A DNA stretch of 64,000 bases, taken from contig NZ_VZDQ01000025.1 in the NCBI RefSeq assembly GCF_009602435.1, positions 310,001 to 374,000 of the forward strand. The letters run 5' to 3'. The stretch comes from Sediminibacillus terrae. Lineage in GTDB: Bacteria; Bacillota; Bacilli; Bacillales; Amphibacillaceae. A program made the translations under genes and the position numbers. The notes under the pieces were generated by a model. The model was not told the DNA's origin and searched no databases. It saw only the letters and a list, made by a program, of their open reading frames with translations. This document shows, piece by piece, positions 51,043 to 61,054 of the stretch. Position 1 is the stretch's first letter, and each line of letters opens with the position of its first letter.

Positions 51043-52038
51043 TCAAGTGAAGGGGGAAGGAGAATCCTCGATCACCAGTTTGCGCTGCAGCTTTTTCTCG
51101 GAAAATATCCATCCTGTATAGGAAGTCATGATTCGATGATTGTCATCGATTTGGACAACAGCCACAAAAGGATAGTGTCCCTTCGATCGGTAACGCAGGT
51201 CAATGAACCGCACTTCGGTAAAATCATCAAAGTAATTGATTTCCCAACGGTGCACCGGTGAAAAGGACAGAAATGCCGAAATGTTTTTGTCCTGCAGGGC
51301 CATATCCGTCAATTCGTCTTCCGGCAGCGGCTCTTTTTCAAACTCGTCGATGAAGTGGATATGGCCGTTTTCAGCTCTGCCTACATAAAAACGATCTTTT
51401 GCGGTCACGGCGATCCGCCAAATGTTTTGTTTCATGGTAGGCGAGGTGACGATTTGTTCTACGTCCGGAATATGCCGTTTCACTTTCTTGACGATTTCCC
51501 GCTTGTCGAGATACCGTTTGATATAATACAGGAAAATCACAAAATAAATTAGCAGCCATGTATAACCTGGGTCAGCCCCCAGCATCCAGGCGACAATGCC
51601 GATGATGTGCATGGTGAAAATGTACGGGTCGAACGTATTGATAAACCCATAGGCGACCCACCTTCGTGTGAACGGCCGGTAAGCCTGGGTGCCGTATGCG
51701 TTGAAGACATCGACCAGGACATGAAGAATCACCGCCAGAAATGTCCACATCCATAAATGCAGAAAACTGACGTCCGGCATGAATGCATGGATCAGCCCTG
51801 CTATGGCAACTCCCCAAAACAGGACTGCCGGCATTGAGTGGGTAGCTCCTCGATGATGTCGTATATAAACAGCATTATTCCGCAATTTTAATATGGTGTC
51901 CGAATCGGGTGCTTGCGATCCGACTAGGGTGCCGATCATGACGGCACTATACAAAGCAGGATCTTGTTGAACGGCCGGATCGAGTGTGGCCAGGCCGCCG
52001 AGCGCAACCCCCATGACAATGTGGGTTCCAGTGTCCAT
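51043..52038 (-). CDS. yfhP: YfhP, DUF457-type membrane-bound hydrolase-like protein
   Basis: This 331-residue protein begins MDTGTHIVMGVALGGLA, with His residues at the membrane face, then RHHRGATHSMPA near residue 61 and LHVLVDVFNAYGTQAYRPFTRR near 106; such His/Asp sets suggest a metal site in the YdjM/DUF457 group. Four or five membrane helices lie in the first 180 residues; the rest is cytoplasmic. In B. subtilis YfhP represses yfhQ, yfhP and fabL genes by an unclear route. ATG 52038 follows AAGGAGGG. Divergent from mutY. Confidence 0.9.
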   Translation of the reverse strand: MDTGTHIVMGVALGGLATLDPAVQQDPALYSAVMIGTLVGSQAPDSDTILKLRNNAVYIRHHRGATHSMPAVLFWGVAIAGLIHAFMPDVSFLHLWMWTFLAVILHVLVDVFNAYGTQAYRPFTRRWVAYGFINTFDPYIFTMHIIGIVAWMLGADPGYTWLLIYFVIFLYYIKRYLDKREIVKKVKRHIPDVEQIVTSPTMKQNIWRIAVTAKDRFYVGRAENGHIHFIDEFEKEPLPEDELTDMALQDKNISAFLSFSPVHRWEINYFDDFTEVRFIDLRYRSKGHYPFVAVVQIDDNHRIMTSYTGWIFSEKKLQRKLVIEDSPSPFT

Positions 52039-52323
52039 TCAGTACGGCCCTCCTTTAATCAGTTAATAGTAATAGCAGATGGAACTGCTTGTGAGTATAT
52101 GACGTATCAAGCAGGCTTTGGACCTGCACAGGTTTGAATATTTGGCTAGATTGTTGAGGCGAGACGAAATCATCGAACCGCTTTGGTCTGCAAGCTTACA
52201 CGCAAAACTGCACTGCAGCTTTGCGAAAGCAGTTTATCGCTCCCTGATAATTCTTTTTCCAAACAATCTAGTTTCAAACGTTGAATTGTACTTATGATAT
52301 TGTACCACGAAGGATGAAAAACA

Positions 52324-53406
52324 ATGAAAAATGAGCAAGTAACAGAAACGATCAACCATTTCGATACGGCCGGATTTCAAGCCGATTTGATCGACTGGTT
52401 TTATCAGGAACAACGTCAGCTCCCCTGGCGCGAAAACAAAGACCCTTATAAAGTATGGGTATCCGAAATCATGCTTCAGCAAACAAAGGTAGACACCGTA
52501 ATTCCTTATTTCCGACGCTTCATGGAAAAATTCCCGACGCTTGATGACCTGGCCGAAGCAGACGAGCAGGAAGTACTGAAAGCGTGGGAAGGTCTAGGTT
52601 ACTATTCCCGTGCGCGGAATCTGCAAAACGCGGTCAAAGAAGTCGCTGCTACCTATAACAGTAAAGTGCCCGCAGATGCAAAACAGCTAGGTGCCCTTAA
52701 AGGTGTCGGTCCTTATACCAAAGGGGCAATCCTGAGCATCGCCTATGATCAGCCAGAGCCGGCAGTCGACGGAAATGTCATGCGCGTTTTATCGAGGGTG
52801 CTCTTGATTGACGAGGATATCGCCAAGCCGAAAACGAGAAAAACGTTTGAATCCGCCGTAAAAGCGGTCATTTCCCATGAGGATCCTTCCGCTTTCAATC
52901 AAGGGCTGATGGAGCTTGGCGCGCTTGTCTGTACGCCGACTACGCCTTCCTGCATGCTTTGTCCCGTCCAGAGCCACTGCCGGGCGTTCGCCGAAGGAGT
53001 CCAGCAGGACCTGCCGGTGAAAACAAAAGCCAAAAAACAAAAACAAGTCGGTTATTTTGCTTTCCTTGTAAAGGATGAACAGGGTAATTACCTGATCGAG
53101 CAAAGGCCGGATACCGGCTTGCTTGCCAGTCTCTGGCAGTTTCCGATGGCTCCATTGGCTGAAACGGATGAAGACCATGCCGCCCACTGGTTCAGCCAGG
53201 TGTATGGTGTTGATATTAAAATCGGCGGGCAAATCGACCGGATCAAGCATGTTTTTTCCCATTTGGTTTGGGATGTTCAAGTCATGGAAGCAACAGTCAC
53301 AGGGGGCAGCTTGAAAAATGGCTCAAGTCGATTTGTTGCAAAGGAAGCATTGGAGCAGTATCCGTTTCCTGTTTCCCATCAAAAAATGCTCAAACACGCA
53401 GAATGA
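52324..53406 (+). CDS. mutY: A/G-specific adenine DNA glycosylase MutY
   Basis: This 360-residue enzyme removes adenine mispaired with 8-oxoguanine. The catalytic Glu is in VSEIMLQQTKVDTV (~47), the HhH is GALKGVGPYTKGAI with catalytic Asp in VDGNVMRVLSR, and the 4Fe-4S ligands are C-X6-C-X2-C-X5-C (CTPTTPSCMLCPVQSHC, ~202-218). The C-terminal NUDIX-like domain that senses 8-oxoG covers residues ~240-350. The ATG follows AAGGATG. It keeps its yfhP neighbour. Confidence 0.95.
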   Translation: MKNEQVTETINHFDTAGFQADLIDWFYQEQRQLPWRENKDPYKVWVSEIMLQQTKVDTVIPYFRRFMEKFPTLDDLAEADEQEVLKAWEGLGYYSRARNLQNAVKEVAATYNSKVPADAKQLGALKGVGPYTKGAILSIAYDQPEPAVDGNVMRVLSRVLLIDEDIAKPKTRKTFESAVKAVISHEDPSAFNQGLMELGALVCTPTTPSCMLCPVQSHCRAFAEGVQQDLPVKTKAKKQKQVGYFAFLVKDEQGNYLIEQRPDTGLLASLWQFPMAPLAETDEDHAAHWFSQVYGVDIKIGGQIDRIKHVFSHLVWDVQVMEATVTGGSLKNGSSRFVAKEALEQYPFPVSHQKMLKHAE

Positions 53407-53550
53407 GCGTCTTTTGCTTATTTTAGAGCGTCCAAGCCATTTTTATTCCTGATTGGAAGTATTTGGTCCGATTGGATAAGTTTCTTGCCGGATTCCTCCG
53501 GATAACATCCCGCCTATTGGAGAAATTAATGGGTGCGGAGGTGATATGAG

Positions 53551-53826
53551 ATGGCTAAAAACAATAACCCAAGCCAAACTAACGCTCAAAAAGTAAGACA
53601 GCAAAATCAACAGGCTGCACAAGGTCAACAGTTTGGAACAGAATTTGCTTCTGAGACTGACGCTCAGCAGGTAAGAAAGCAAAACCAAAAAGCTGCCCGC
53701 GGCAAAGCAGGTCAAGCAGGCGCACAAGCAGGCCAAGCTGGCCAGTTTGGAACAGAATTTGCTTCTGAGACTGACGCTCAGCAAGTAAGAAAGCAAAACC
53801 AAAAGTCTCAAGCAAAAAAGAAATAA
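53551..53826 (+). CDS. sspE: Gamma-type small acid-soluble spore protein
   Basis: This 91-residue Gln/Ala/Asn-rich protein has two copies of the gamma-SASP unit FGTEFASETDAQQVRKQNQK with GPR protease sites in EFASET. It is stored in the spore core and broken down at germination as an amino-acid source. A 66-bp near-exact DNA repeat underlies the two units (from about 53629 and 53743). ATG 53551 follows GGAGGTGAT. It is followed by a terminator. Confidence 0.95.
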   Translation: MAKNNNPSQTNAQKVRQQNQQAAQGQQFGTEFASETDAQQVRKQNQKAARGKAGQAGAQAGQAGQFGTEFASETDAQQVRKQNQKSQAKKK

Positions 53827-53852
53827 CTTTTCAACCCCCGAATAATTCAGAC

Positions 53853-53889
53853 AAAAGGAGCTCTCTCACCCGTTGAGAGCTCCTTTTCT
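53853..53889 (+). terminator. Intrinsic terminator after sspE
   Basis: AAAAGGAGCTCTC and GAGAGCTCCTTTT form a 13-bp stem with T-run. Confidence 0.9.
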
Positions 53890-54020
53890 ATTGGCTCCAT
53901 CAGGATTTGTGACCAGACTTCATCGCTGGCCCGCAGTCTATCATTTCCATTTAGAATTTATTATCGTTATAATTGGATTAGTAAATAAAAATACTTTTTA
54001 AAAAAAGAAAGGGAGATATG

Positions 54021-54548
54021 ATGGCTGGCCCGCAACCTGGTTCGAAAATGCAAATCCAAAGTTATAAGCACAATGGCCAGCTCCATCGCGTTTGGGAAAG
54101 CAGTACGGTGTTAAAGGGCACGCGGAACGTTGTGATAGGAGCTAACGATCGAACCTTGGTCACGGAAAGCGACGGACGGACATGGATAACAAGGGAACCC
54201 GCAATTTGTTACTTTCATTCCAAGTATTGGTTCAATGTGATAGGCATGCTGCGCAATGATGGCATTTATTATTACTGTAATATCAGCTCGCCATTTGTCT
54301 TCGACGAGGAAGCACTGAAGTACATTGATTATGACCTGGATATCAAAGTATTCCCGGACATGACGTTTAACTTGTTGGATGAAGACGAGTATGAGCAGCA
54401 TAAACGGGAAATGAATTATCCAAAGGTAGTCGACCGGATTTTATGGAACCATGTAGAATACCTCATCCATTGGATCAGACAAAGAAAGGGACCGTTCGCA
54501 CCCGAATTCGTCGACCAGTGGTATGAACGTTATTTGACCTACCGGTAA
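54021..54548 (+). CDS. ntdP: Nucleoside tri/diphosphate phosphatase NtdP (DUF402, YgaC)
   Basis: ATG 54021 (five bases after AAAGGGAG; the ATG at 54018 is too close) gives 175 residues. The protein is strongly conserved: [49 protein letters not shown], and [26 protein letters not shown], with the metal-binding Asp set. It hydrolyses nucleoside tri- and diphosphates with divalent metal. Position between sspE and ygaD matches ygaC. Confidence 0.92.
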   Translation: MAGPQPGSKMQIQSYKHNGQLHRVWESSTVLKGTRNVVIGANDRTLVTESDGRTWITREPAICYFHSKYWFNVIGMLRNDGIYYYCNISSPFVFDEEALKYIDYDLDIKVFPDMTFNLLDEDEYEQHKREMNYPKVVDRILWNHVEYLIHWIRQRKGPFAPEFVDQWYERYLTYR

Positions 54549-54668
54549 GCTTTTCTTTCTATCTGGAAAACAGGCACATGTTTAAGGATCCTTGTCACCG
54601 ATACGGGCGGCAAGGTTTTTCTTGCGTTTTTGGCAAAATGGCCGATGATATGTTTTTGCTTCTTTTAG

Positions 54669-55112
54669 AGCCAGCAAAATTACTGGAAAGTCGCTCTACT
54701 TAGGACGTTAGTTGATCATCTTTTAGTGAAAGTCGCTCCACTTAAGCTGGAAAACGCTCTTCTTTGTGGAAAAGTCGCTCCAGTTCGCGTTAGTTGATCA
54801 TCTTTTAGTGAAAGTCGCTCCACTTAGGGCGAGAGTCGCTCATCTTTGCGGAAAAGTCGCTCCAGTTTGTGTGAGTTGATCATCTTTTTGTGAAAGTCGC
54901 TCCACTTAGGCTGGAAATCGCTCATCTTTACGGAAAAGTCGCTCCGGTTTGTGTGAGTTGCTCATCTTTTCATGAAAGTCGCTCTACTTAAGCTGGAAAT
55001 CGCTCTTCTTTGTGGAAAAGTCGCTCCAGTTTGTGTGAGTTGCTCATCTTTTCATGAAAGTCGCTCTACTTAAGCTGGAAATCGCTCTTCTTTCCGTCAA
55101 AGTCGCTCAAGT
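54669..55112. repeat. 82-bp-period repeat array (array 2, GATCAACT/GAGCGA family)
   Basis: AGTTGATCATC or AGTTGCTCATC starts at 54710, 54792, 54874, 54956 and 55038, exactly 82 bases apart, with a partial unit before the first. Each unit has four sub-motifs, AGTTGATC, AGTCGCTCCACTT, CGCTCTTC or CGCTCATC, and AGTCGCTCCAGTT, about 20.5 bases apart. The reverse complement contains GATCAACT and GAGCGACT, matching array 1. No credible gene lies in it. Confidence 0.88.
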
Positions 55113-55299
55113 TCCCGGGGATCAATCAGCTTTCATAGAAAATCCCCTTGCCGAAGCAAATGCTGCTTCTTATATGTGTAAGCGGCACACCAGATGACCG
55201 TGCCGGCGCTCATTTATATGAAAGGCGTTTGATTATGCAGGGGCAGGTTAAAGATAAACAAGAAAAACATACAGCAACAGAGAGAGAGAGGTGGACACC
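55113..55299. other. Leader region of ygaD with a possible 25-aa frame
   Basis: A frame from ATG 55235 to the stop at 55312 ([20 protein letters not shown]...) follows AAAGGCG and overlaps the ygaD start. It may couple translation, but the evidence is weak. No other gene is seen. Confidence 0.3.
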
Positions 55300-57075
55300 T
55301 TGGACAGTATAAAAAGATACATGGCATTTGTCTGGCCTTATAAATGGAGAATCCTTTGGACGGTGCTGATCGGGATTGTCAAATTTGGAATCCCTTTACT
55401 GATGCCGTTGATCGTCAAGTATGTAATCGATAATATAATCGGAGCCGATGATTTGACGAATGCGGAGAAACTGTCCGAATTATTCTGGCTCATGGGCGGG
55501 GCATTTGTCGTCTTTCTGGTGGCCCGGCCGCCGATTGAATATATACGGCAATATCTGGCCCAGTGGACAGGAAATAAGATTTTATACGATATCAGAGATA
55601 AGCTGTTTGACCACATACAGAAATTGAGTTTGCGTTTCTATTCACAGACGAAGACGGGGGAAATTATTTCCCGTGTCATCCATGACGTCGAGCAAACGAA
55701 AAACTTTGTCATGACCGGTCTGATGAATATTTGGCTGGATATGATAACGATTTTGATCGCGATTGCGATTATGTTGTCCATGAATGTCTGGCTCACCCTT
55801 GTGGCAGTGGCCTTATTCCCGTTCTATGGATTTGCTGTCAAACTGTTTTACGGGAGGCTGCGCAGCCTGACCAGGGACCGCTCCCAAGCACTCGCCCAGG
55901 TTCAGGGCCATTTGCATGAACGCGTGCAGGGGATGCCGGTTACCAGAAGCTTTGCATTGGAAGATTATGAACAAGAACAGTTCGACCAGCAAAATTCGAA
56001 CTTCCTGGATAAAGCGCTCCAGCATACCTCTTGGAACGCTAAAACCTTCGCGGTGACCAATACGATCACCGATTTGGCGCCGTTGCTCGTTATCGGCTTT
56101 GCCGGTTATTTTGCCATCACAGGCGGACTTACTGTAGGTACGATGGCTGCTTTCGTCGGGTACATGGACAGGGTTTACAGTCCCTTAAGACGATTGATCA
56201 GCTCCTCTACCGTATTGGTGCAGTCGATTGCGTCGATGGACCGGGTGTTTGAATTCCTGGATGAAGATTACGATATCATCGATAAGCCGGATGCCAAGGA
56301 ATTGAAAGAAGTGCACGGTGATGTGAAGTTCGACCATGTTCAGTTCAAATACACCGACGAGGAAGCGCTCGTTCTTCACGATGTGTCCCTTGATGTGAAA
56401 AAAGGCGAAACGATTGCATTTGTCGGGATGAGCGGCGGCGGTAAATCGACACTGATAAGCTTGATTCCGCGTTTTTACGATGTCACCGGAGGCAGCATCA
56501 AAATTGACGGGACAGATATACGTGATGTCGAAGCCCGTTCCTTGCGGGATAAAATCGGCATGGTGCTGCAGGACAATATTTTGTTCAGCGAATCAATTTC
56601 CATGAACATCAGGATGGGGAATCCATATGCCAGCGATGAAGAAGTGATCCGTGCAGCCAAAGCGGCAAACGCCCATGAGTTCATCACAGGGCTTTCCGAC
56701 GGTTATGACACCATGGTCGGCGAGCGTGGGGTCAAGCTTTCCGGCGGACAAAAACAGCGGATAGCCATCGCCCGGGTATTTTTGAAAAACCCGCCGATCC
56801 TCATACTGGATGAAGCAACTTCAGCACTCGATTTGGAGAGCGAGCATTTGATTCAGGAGGCGCTTGAAAAACTTGCTTCCAATCGGACGACCTTCATCGT
56901 CGCCCACAGGCTGTCGACCATCACCCACGCCGACAGAATCGTGCTGATCGAAAACGGAGAAATCAAAGAAGAAGGATCCCATCATGAGCTGATGAACTTG
57001 AAAGGCAATTATTACAATCTTTATCAGGTCCAGCAGCTAGATGACTCGACAACAACTGAATATTTGGGGACATAA
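55300..57075 (+). CDS. ygaD: ABC exporter, fused membrane-ATPase half transporter (YgaD)
   Basis: TTG 55300 after GAGGTGG gives 591 residues and an N-terminus ([16 protein letters not shown]) like that of B. subtilis YgaD; GTG 55291 is an alternative. Six membrane helices (residues ~15-310) are followed by the ATPase: Walker [10 protein letters not shown] (~376), Q-loop [11 protein letters not shown], signature LSGGQKQR, Walker [13 protein letters not shown] and the H-loop VAHRLST. It works as a homodimer, probably exporting a drug or lipid. Substrate unknown. Confidence 0.92.
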   Translation: MDSIKRYMAFVWPYKWRILWTVLIGIVKFGIPLLMPLIVKYVIDNIIGADDLTNAEKLSELFWLMGGAFVVFLVARPPIEYIRQYLAQWTGNKILYDIRDKLFDHIQKLSLRFYSQTKTGEIISRVIHDVEQTKNFVMTGLMNIWLDMITILIAIAIMLSMNVWLTLVAVALFPFYGFAVKLFYGRLRSLTRDRSQALAQVQGHLHERVQGMPVTRSFALEDYEQEQFDQQNSNFLDKALQHTSWNAKTFAVTNTITDLAPLLVIGFAGYFAITGGLTVGTMAAFVGYMDRVYSPLRRLISSSTVLVQSIASMDRVFEFLDEDYDIIDKPDAKELKEVHGDVKFDHVQFKYTDEEALVLHDVSLDVKKGETIAFVGMSGGGKSTLISLIPRFYDVTGGSIKIDGTDIRDVEARSLRDKIGMVLQDNILFSESISMNIRMGNPYASDEEVIRAAKAANAHEFITGLSDGYDTMVGERGVKLSGGQKQRIAIARVFLKNPPILILDEATSALDLESEHLIQEALEKLASNRTTFIVAHRLSTITHADRIVLIENGEIKEEGSHHELMNLKGNYYNLYQVQQLDDSTTTEYLGT

Positions 57076-57109
57076 GTAGAGCTTTGGACAAAAGCATGGC
57101 CACCAAAGC

Positions 57110-57156
57110 AAAAACCGAGCGAATTCTAACTGGCAATTTAATTCGTTCGGTTTTTA
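57110..57156 (+). terminator. Intrinsic terminator after ygaD
   Basis: AAAACCGAGCGAATT and AATTCGTTCGGTTTT form a near-perfect 15-bp stem with T-run; related to the hairpins at 4001, 6786 and 57374. Confidence 0.88.
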
Positions 57157-57179
57157 GTTGTATATTCTCTTTTAATCCT

Positions 57180-57360
57180 GTTGTTTGATGCGTGCTTCGA
57201 ATCGCTACGGCAAGATACTACGCGTTCCACGGGCACGGCTTCAACTTCCTCAGAAAGCACCAACCGCTTTCTTGCGGTATTTTCAGCTCGTGCAGTTCCC
57301 GTAGGAGTCTCCGTACCTTGCCGGGGTGGTGTTGCACTTTTCATAGGGTAGATCGTTTGC
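57180..57360. repeat. Degenerate GC-rich intergenic element
   Basis: The stretch contains GCGTTCCACGGGCACGGC, GTGCAGTTCCCGTAGGAGTC and CCTTGCCGGGG, typical of the mosaic GGAGACTCC / GGGAACTGC elements often found between genes in Bacillaceae. It sits between two terminators. No gene is supported. Confidence 0.45.
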
Positions 57361-57373
57361 TTATTGCTCATAA

Positions 57374-57400
57374 AAAAACCGAACGAATCGTTCGGTTTTC
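57374..57400 (-). terminator. Intrinsic terminator after ygaE
   Basis: AAAACCGAACGA and TCGTTCGGTTTT are a perfect 12-bp palindrome; the A-tract on the left serves as T-run for the leftward ygaE. Confidence 0.82.
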
Positions 57401-57429
57401 ATTTTGATCACAAGGCTTTTGTCCCTGCC

Positions 57430-58503
57430 TTATTTTTTGTATTCAGGTGTGACGTTGAATTTTTCATCCTGATGGTATTGCTGGTAGCTTTTCAAAAGCC
57501 GTCGTAAATGCTTCAATTCGTGGTGGTATTCCATCAGTTGAGCCGCCAACGGAAGAAAGACCAGCCTTTCTTCCTCTTCTCCTTGATAGACATGGATCAA
57601 GGTCTCGACAAGCCGCAGCAAATCAGGCTCGCTGATCAGCCGCAATGTTTCTTTATGGTCTTTACGGATACGGCCCATCGAACTTAAGATCAATTTTTCA
57701 TGCGAATGGATGACCTTATCGAGCTCCTGAATGAGCACCTCCTGAAAGTTCTTCGGAATGGTCTCGATTTTTTCGCCGAGTCGGTTGAAGGCCTGGAGAA
57801 CGTCGAATGACTTTTTCGTGCAAGCGATCAGCTGGCGGAAAACAATCAGCTTCCGTGCCTTGCTGTATTGGTTCTTTTTTAAATAGGTCCGTTCCTCGGC
57901 ATAAAAAATGTAGGTTTGATCGATGTAACGAATTTCATCCTGAATGCGCTCGATTTCCCCTTTGAGTGCCGGCTCGTCCGATAAATGACGCGTCGTGACG
58001 CGGAGCCACTGCAAAATGTCGGAAGTAGTCCGGTCGATTTTTTGAAAAAGCTTCGTTTCGTATTTCGGCGGCAGGAAAAACAGATTGACGACAAACGCCG
58101 CCAAAATCCCCAGAGTCAAGGAGGAAAAACGCATGAAGGCGAATGTGATAAATTCCATTTCCGTCGATTCCATGATGGCGATGACCGCGACAACGGCCAG
58201 CATCATCGTGGACTGGTTCATGTTCAGTTTGATGCACATCCCGATGACGAGGATGGTGGTAAAGCCGATCACGAACGGATCATTGCCCAGGGTAAGGACG
58301 ATGAGAATCGCGGTGACTGCACCGATGATATTGGCTTGGATTTGTTCGACAATCGATTGAAAAGAACGGTAAATTGACGGCTGTACAGCGAATACAGCGG
58401 CAATGCCAGCAAAAATCGGAGTAGGCAGACCGGCAAGCGTGGCGATATATAGAGAAATAGCGACCGCCAGACCTGTTTTCAGCATTCGTGCCCCGAGTTT
58501 CAT
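57430..58503 (-). CDS. ygaE: Aromatic acid exporter family protein (ArAE/FUSC), YgaE-like
   Basis: This 357-residue protein starts at ATG 58503 behind GGGAGGG. The N-terminal half is membranous, with MLKTGLAVAISLYIATLAGLPTPIFAGIAAVFAVQPSIYRSFQ (ArAE_1 signature) and four to five more helices to residue ~145. The C-terminal half is a cytoplasmic helical bundle. Relatives export aromatic acids or are called FUSC; the substrate is unproven. Position between ygaD and gsaB supports the name. Confidence 0.85.
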   Translation of the reverse strand: MKLGARMLKTGLAVAISLYIATLAGLPTPIFAGIAAVFAVQPSIYRSFQSIVEQIQANIIGAVTAILIVLTLGNDPFVIGFTTILVIGMCIKLNMNQSTMMLAVVAVIAIMESTEMEFITFAFMRFSSLTLGILAAFVVNLFFLPPKYETKLFQKIDRTTSDILQWLRVTTRHLSDEPALKGEIERIQDEIRYIDQTYIFYAEERTYLKKNQYSKARKLIVFRQLIACTKKSFDVLQAFNRLGEKIETIPKNFQEVLIQELDKVIHSHEKLILSSMGRIRKDHKETLRLISEPDLLRLVETLIHVYQGEEEERLVFLPLAAQLMEYHHELKHLRRLLKSYQQYHQDEKFNVTPEYKK

Positions 58504-59012
58504 ATGTAGGTCCCTCCCAATTCCTCTGTATAATTAAAGTATAGCGCAGCTGTTGTTTTTTTGTTATCAAAACGGCAAAAAGATAAACTGCTTACATCAT
58601 TCTATTCCGCCAAACTGGAAATATTAAGGATTGCACCAAGTGTGCAGAACACAAAAAAAATCCCTGCCGGAATGGCAGAGATTCAAGACTTTCATGCTTT
58701 GGAAGGGAAGTCAAACAAACTGACAAAAAGCACGAATGATTGAAAATTATTAAAATTTTCACCTTTTATTTTATCACAGTCGGGCAGTCGATTCAATTAA
58801 ATATTCAAAATATTGCATAAAAATAAATTGTTTCTGTGATTAAAACAATTCTTGACGGAGGAGGGAATGAAAAAATCCTATGCTGGTCTTAGTTTGTAAT
58901 CAAAATCATCGTAAAGGTGCTGCCCCGCATTCCTCGAGGATAGCTTCAATCTTCTCTGGATCACTTTGTGCTTGTGAGTTGCAAACCATTAAACTTACTT
59001 TTAAAAAACCTG
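58504..59012. other. Intergenic region between ygaE and gsaB
   Basis: AT-rich. A minigene frame, GGAGGAGGGA-ATG at 58867 encoding MKKSYAGLSL, has a good ribosome site but ends after ten codons. On the minus strand a 27-codon frame (MVCNSQAQSDPEKIEAILEE...) has no ribosome site. Neither is supported as a gene. Confidence 0.35.
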
Positions 59013-59044
59013 AAAAAGCTCCCGGCGGAGACCGGAAGCTTTTT
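59013..59044 (-). terminator. Intrinsic terminator after gsaB
   Basis: AAAAAGCT-CCGG and CCGG-AGCTTTTT form a stem with one mismatch; reading leftward it ends in a T-run. Confidence 0.75.
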
Positions 59045-59055
59045 ACAAAAAAATA

Positions 59056-60348
59056 TTATTCACTCATTTCAGCAAAGGCATTTCTTACTGCATCGAGGGT
59101 TTGATTAATATCTTCCTCAGTATGTTCGGTGGTCAGGAACCATGCTTCATATTTGGAAGGCGCCAGATTGATCCCTTGCTCCAGCATCAGCTTGAAGAAC
59201 TTGCCGAACATGTCTCCATCGGTATTTTCTGCGTCTTCATAGTTTTCTACCTGTTTGTCGGTAAAGAAGACGGTCAAGGCGCCAATCAGCCGGTTGATGG
59301 TTATTTGAATATTGTGTTGACGGGCATGTTCCAGGATTCCTTGCTCCAGTTTTTCGCCCAGCTTGTCCATTTTCTCATAGACTCCAGGCTGGTTGAGCAC
59401 TTCCAGACAGGCGATACCCGCGGACATGGATGCCGGGTTCCCGGCCATCGTTCCGGCCTGATAAGCGGGTCCTAGCGGTGCAACCTGTTCCATGATGTCC
59501 TTGCGTCCGCCATATGCTCCTATTGGCAGCCCGCCGCCGATGATTTTGCCCATCGCTGTCATGTCCGGTTCCACATTCAATAACTGTTGGGCACTGCCGT
59601 AAGTAAAACGGAACGCAGTGATGACTTCATCGTAAATCACCAGCGCACCAGCGTTATGGGTGACTTCATTGACTTCTTCCAGGAATCCTGGCTTCGGCTC
59701 GACAATGCCGAAATTGCCGACAATCGGCTCGACCAGGACGGCTGCGACCTCATCGCCCCAATGGCGGATTGCTTCTTTATAGGCATCTATGTCATTGAAA
59801 GGAACTGTGATCACATCCTGGGCAATCGCCTTGGGCACTCCGGCAGAGTCCGGTGTTCCCAATGTGGATGGTCCGGAACCGGCCTGGACAAGCACCGGAT
59901 CGGAGTGTCCGTGATAACTGCCGGCAAACTTGACGATTTTGTTGCGGTTCGTGTAGGCGCGGGCGACACGGATGGTTGTCATTACCGCTTCCGTCCCGGA
60001 ATTGACAAAGCGGACCTTTTCCAAGGAAGGGATCGCTTCTTTGAGCATTCTGGCAAATTTGTTTTCCAATGCTGTCGGTGTTCCGTATAATACACCATTT
60101 TGAGCCGCATTGGTGATGGCCTCGGTGATATGCGGATGGGCATGCCCGGTGATGATCGGGCCATACGCAGCCAGATAATCGATGTACTTATTGCCATCGA
60201 CATCCCAGAAATAAGCTCCTTTTCCGCGCTCCATGTAGACCGGGGTGCCACCGCCTACTCCTTTATAAGCGCGGGAAGGGGAATTGACCCCGCCTACGAT
60301 ATGTTCCTGAGCCTCTGTATGTAATTGTTTCGACTTTTCGATATTCAT
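59056..60348 (-). CDS. gsaB: Glutamate-1-semialdehyde 2,1-aminomutase
   Basis: ATG 60348, seven bases after GGAGG, gives 430 residues; the longer frame has no site. This PLP enzyme makes 5-aminolevulinate, the haem precursor. [54 protein letters not shown] and the PLP-Lys motif [16 protein letters not shown] are in place. Like B. subtilis gsaB, it lies between ygaE and bcp (ygaF), apart from the hem operon, so it is likely the second copy of hemL. Confidence 0.94.
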   Translation of the reverse strand: MNIEKSKQLHTEAQEHIVGGVNSPSRAYKGVGGGTPVYMERGKGAYFWDVDGNKYIDYLAAYGPIITGHAHPHITEAITNAAQNGVLYGTPTALENKFARMLKEAIPSLEKVRFVNSGTEAVMTTIRVARAYTNRNKIVKFAGSYHGHSDPVLVQAGSGPSTLGTPDSAGVPKAIAQDVITVPFNDIDAYKEAIRHWGDEVAAVLVEPIVGNFGIVEPKPGFLEEVNEVTHNAGALVIYDEVITAFRFTYGSAQQLLNVEPDMTAMGKIIGGGLPIGAYGGRKDIMEQVAPLGPAYQAGTMAGNPASMSAGIACLEVLNQPGVYEKMDKLGEKLEQGILEHARQHNIQITINRLIGALTVFFTDKQVENYEDAENTDGDMFGKFFKLMLEQGINLAPSKYEAWFLTTEHTEEDINQTLDAVRNAFAEMSE

Positions 60349-60533
60349 CCCGAAACCTCCATGTATTGATAGAATCCTCTCCATTATAGCAACAAATAAA
60401 AACAACCCCCAAACCGGAAAGCCTCTCATGCAGGCAGAAGGCAGGGGGCTTGTCATAAACATACCGTCTCGGGAATAAAAAAGTAAGACAGAGGCTATAA
60501 GAGGTCAATTTACGAAAGATCGGGGGCGGAGTA

Positions 60534-60986
60534 GTGACCTGGATCATTGCCGCATTGATCGTTTGGCTGCTTGCCGGCAGTCTGTATTCTTTTATATTCC
60601 ATAAATCCTATCAGCGCAGCTATTTTTCATTTGAAATCTTTTACACACTGATCGTGCTGTACTTGGCGGTCATGCTCGGTTTCGCTTTATTGTATTTCGT
60701 TTTATCGTTCAATGGCATTGTCCTGATCGAGGGGGATTCTCTGTCCAGAGTCGCGCCTTTGGAGGCTTTGGCGCATGCCCTTTATTTCAGCGGAGTCACT
60801 CTGATGACCGTGGGCTACGGCGATATCATTCCCATAGGCATAGGACGGGTGCTCGCTTTGACTGAGGCGTTGATCGGCTACATTCTGCCTGCCGCTTTTT
60901 TTCTCAAAGTCTGGCAGACATCAATGGAGGAGAAGGGGCAGCAGGAGAAAGTCAATTCCTATCAAAAGCATAACCCTTATTTATAA
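60534..60986 (+). CDS. Two-helix potassium channel-like protein (first copy)
   Basis: GTG 60534 gives 150 residues. An N-terminal helix (residues ~3-20), a second (~38-58), a pore loop with the K+ filter TVGYGDI (~95) and a last helix (~103-125). The family is the minimal ion-channel 2 type, forming tetramers. A short basic tail follows. The ribosome site GGCGGAG is close to the start. A diverged second copy follows at 61055, so this is a tandem duplication inserted between gsaB and bcp. Confidence 0.85.
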   Translation: MTWIIAALIVWLLAGSLYSFIFHKSYQRSYFSFEIFYTLIVLYLAVMLGFALLYFVLSFNGIVLIEGDSLSRVAPLEALAHALYFSGVTLMTVGYGDIIPIGIGRVLALTEALIGYILPAAFFLKVWQTSMEEKGQQEKVNSYQKHNPYL

Positions 60987-61054
60987 AGGACAAGGCATAA
61001 CTGCCTGCCCAACCGGGTATAGAACCCCTACGGATCAATGAAGGGGTTGTTGCT

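Noticed and set aside
58867-58899. Ten-codon minigene with a strong ribosome site near gsaB
   Set aside because: No downstream gene on the same strand that it could regulate; it faces the gsaB terminator.
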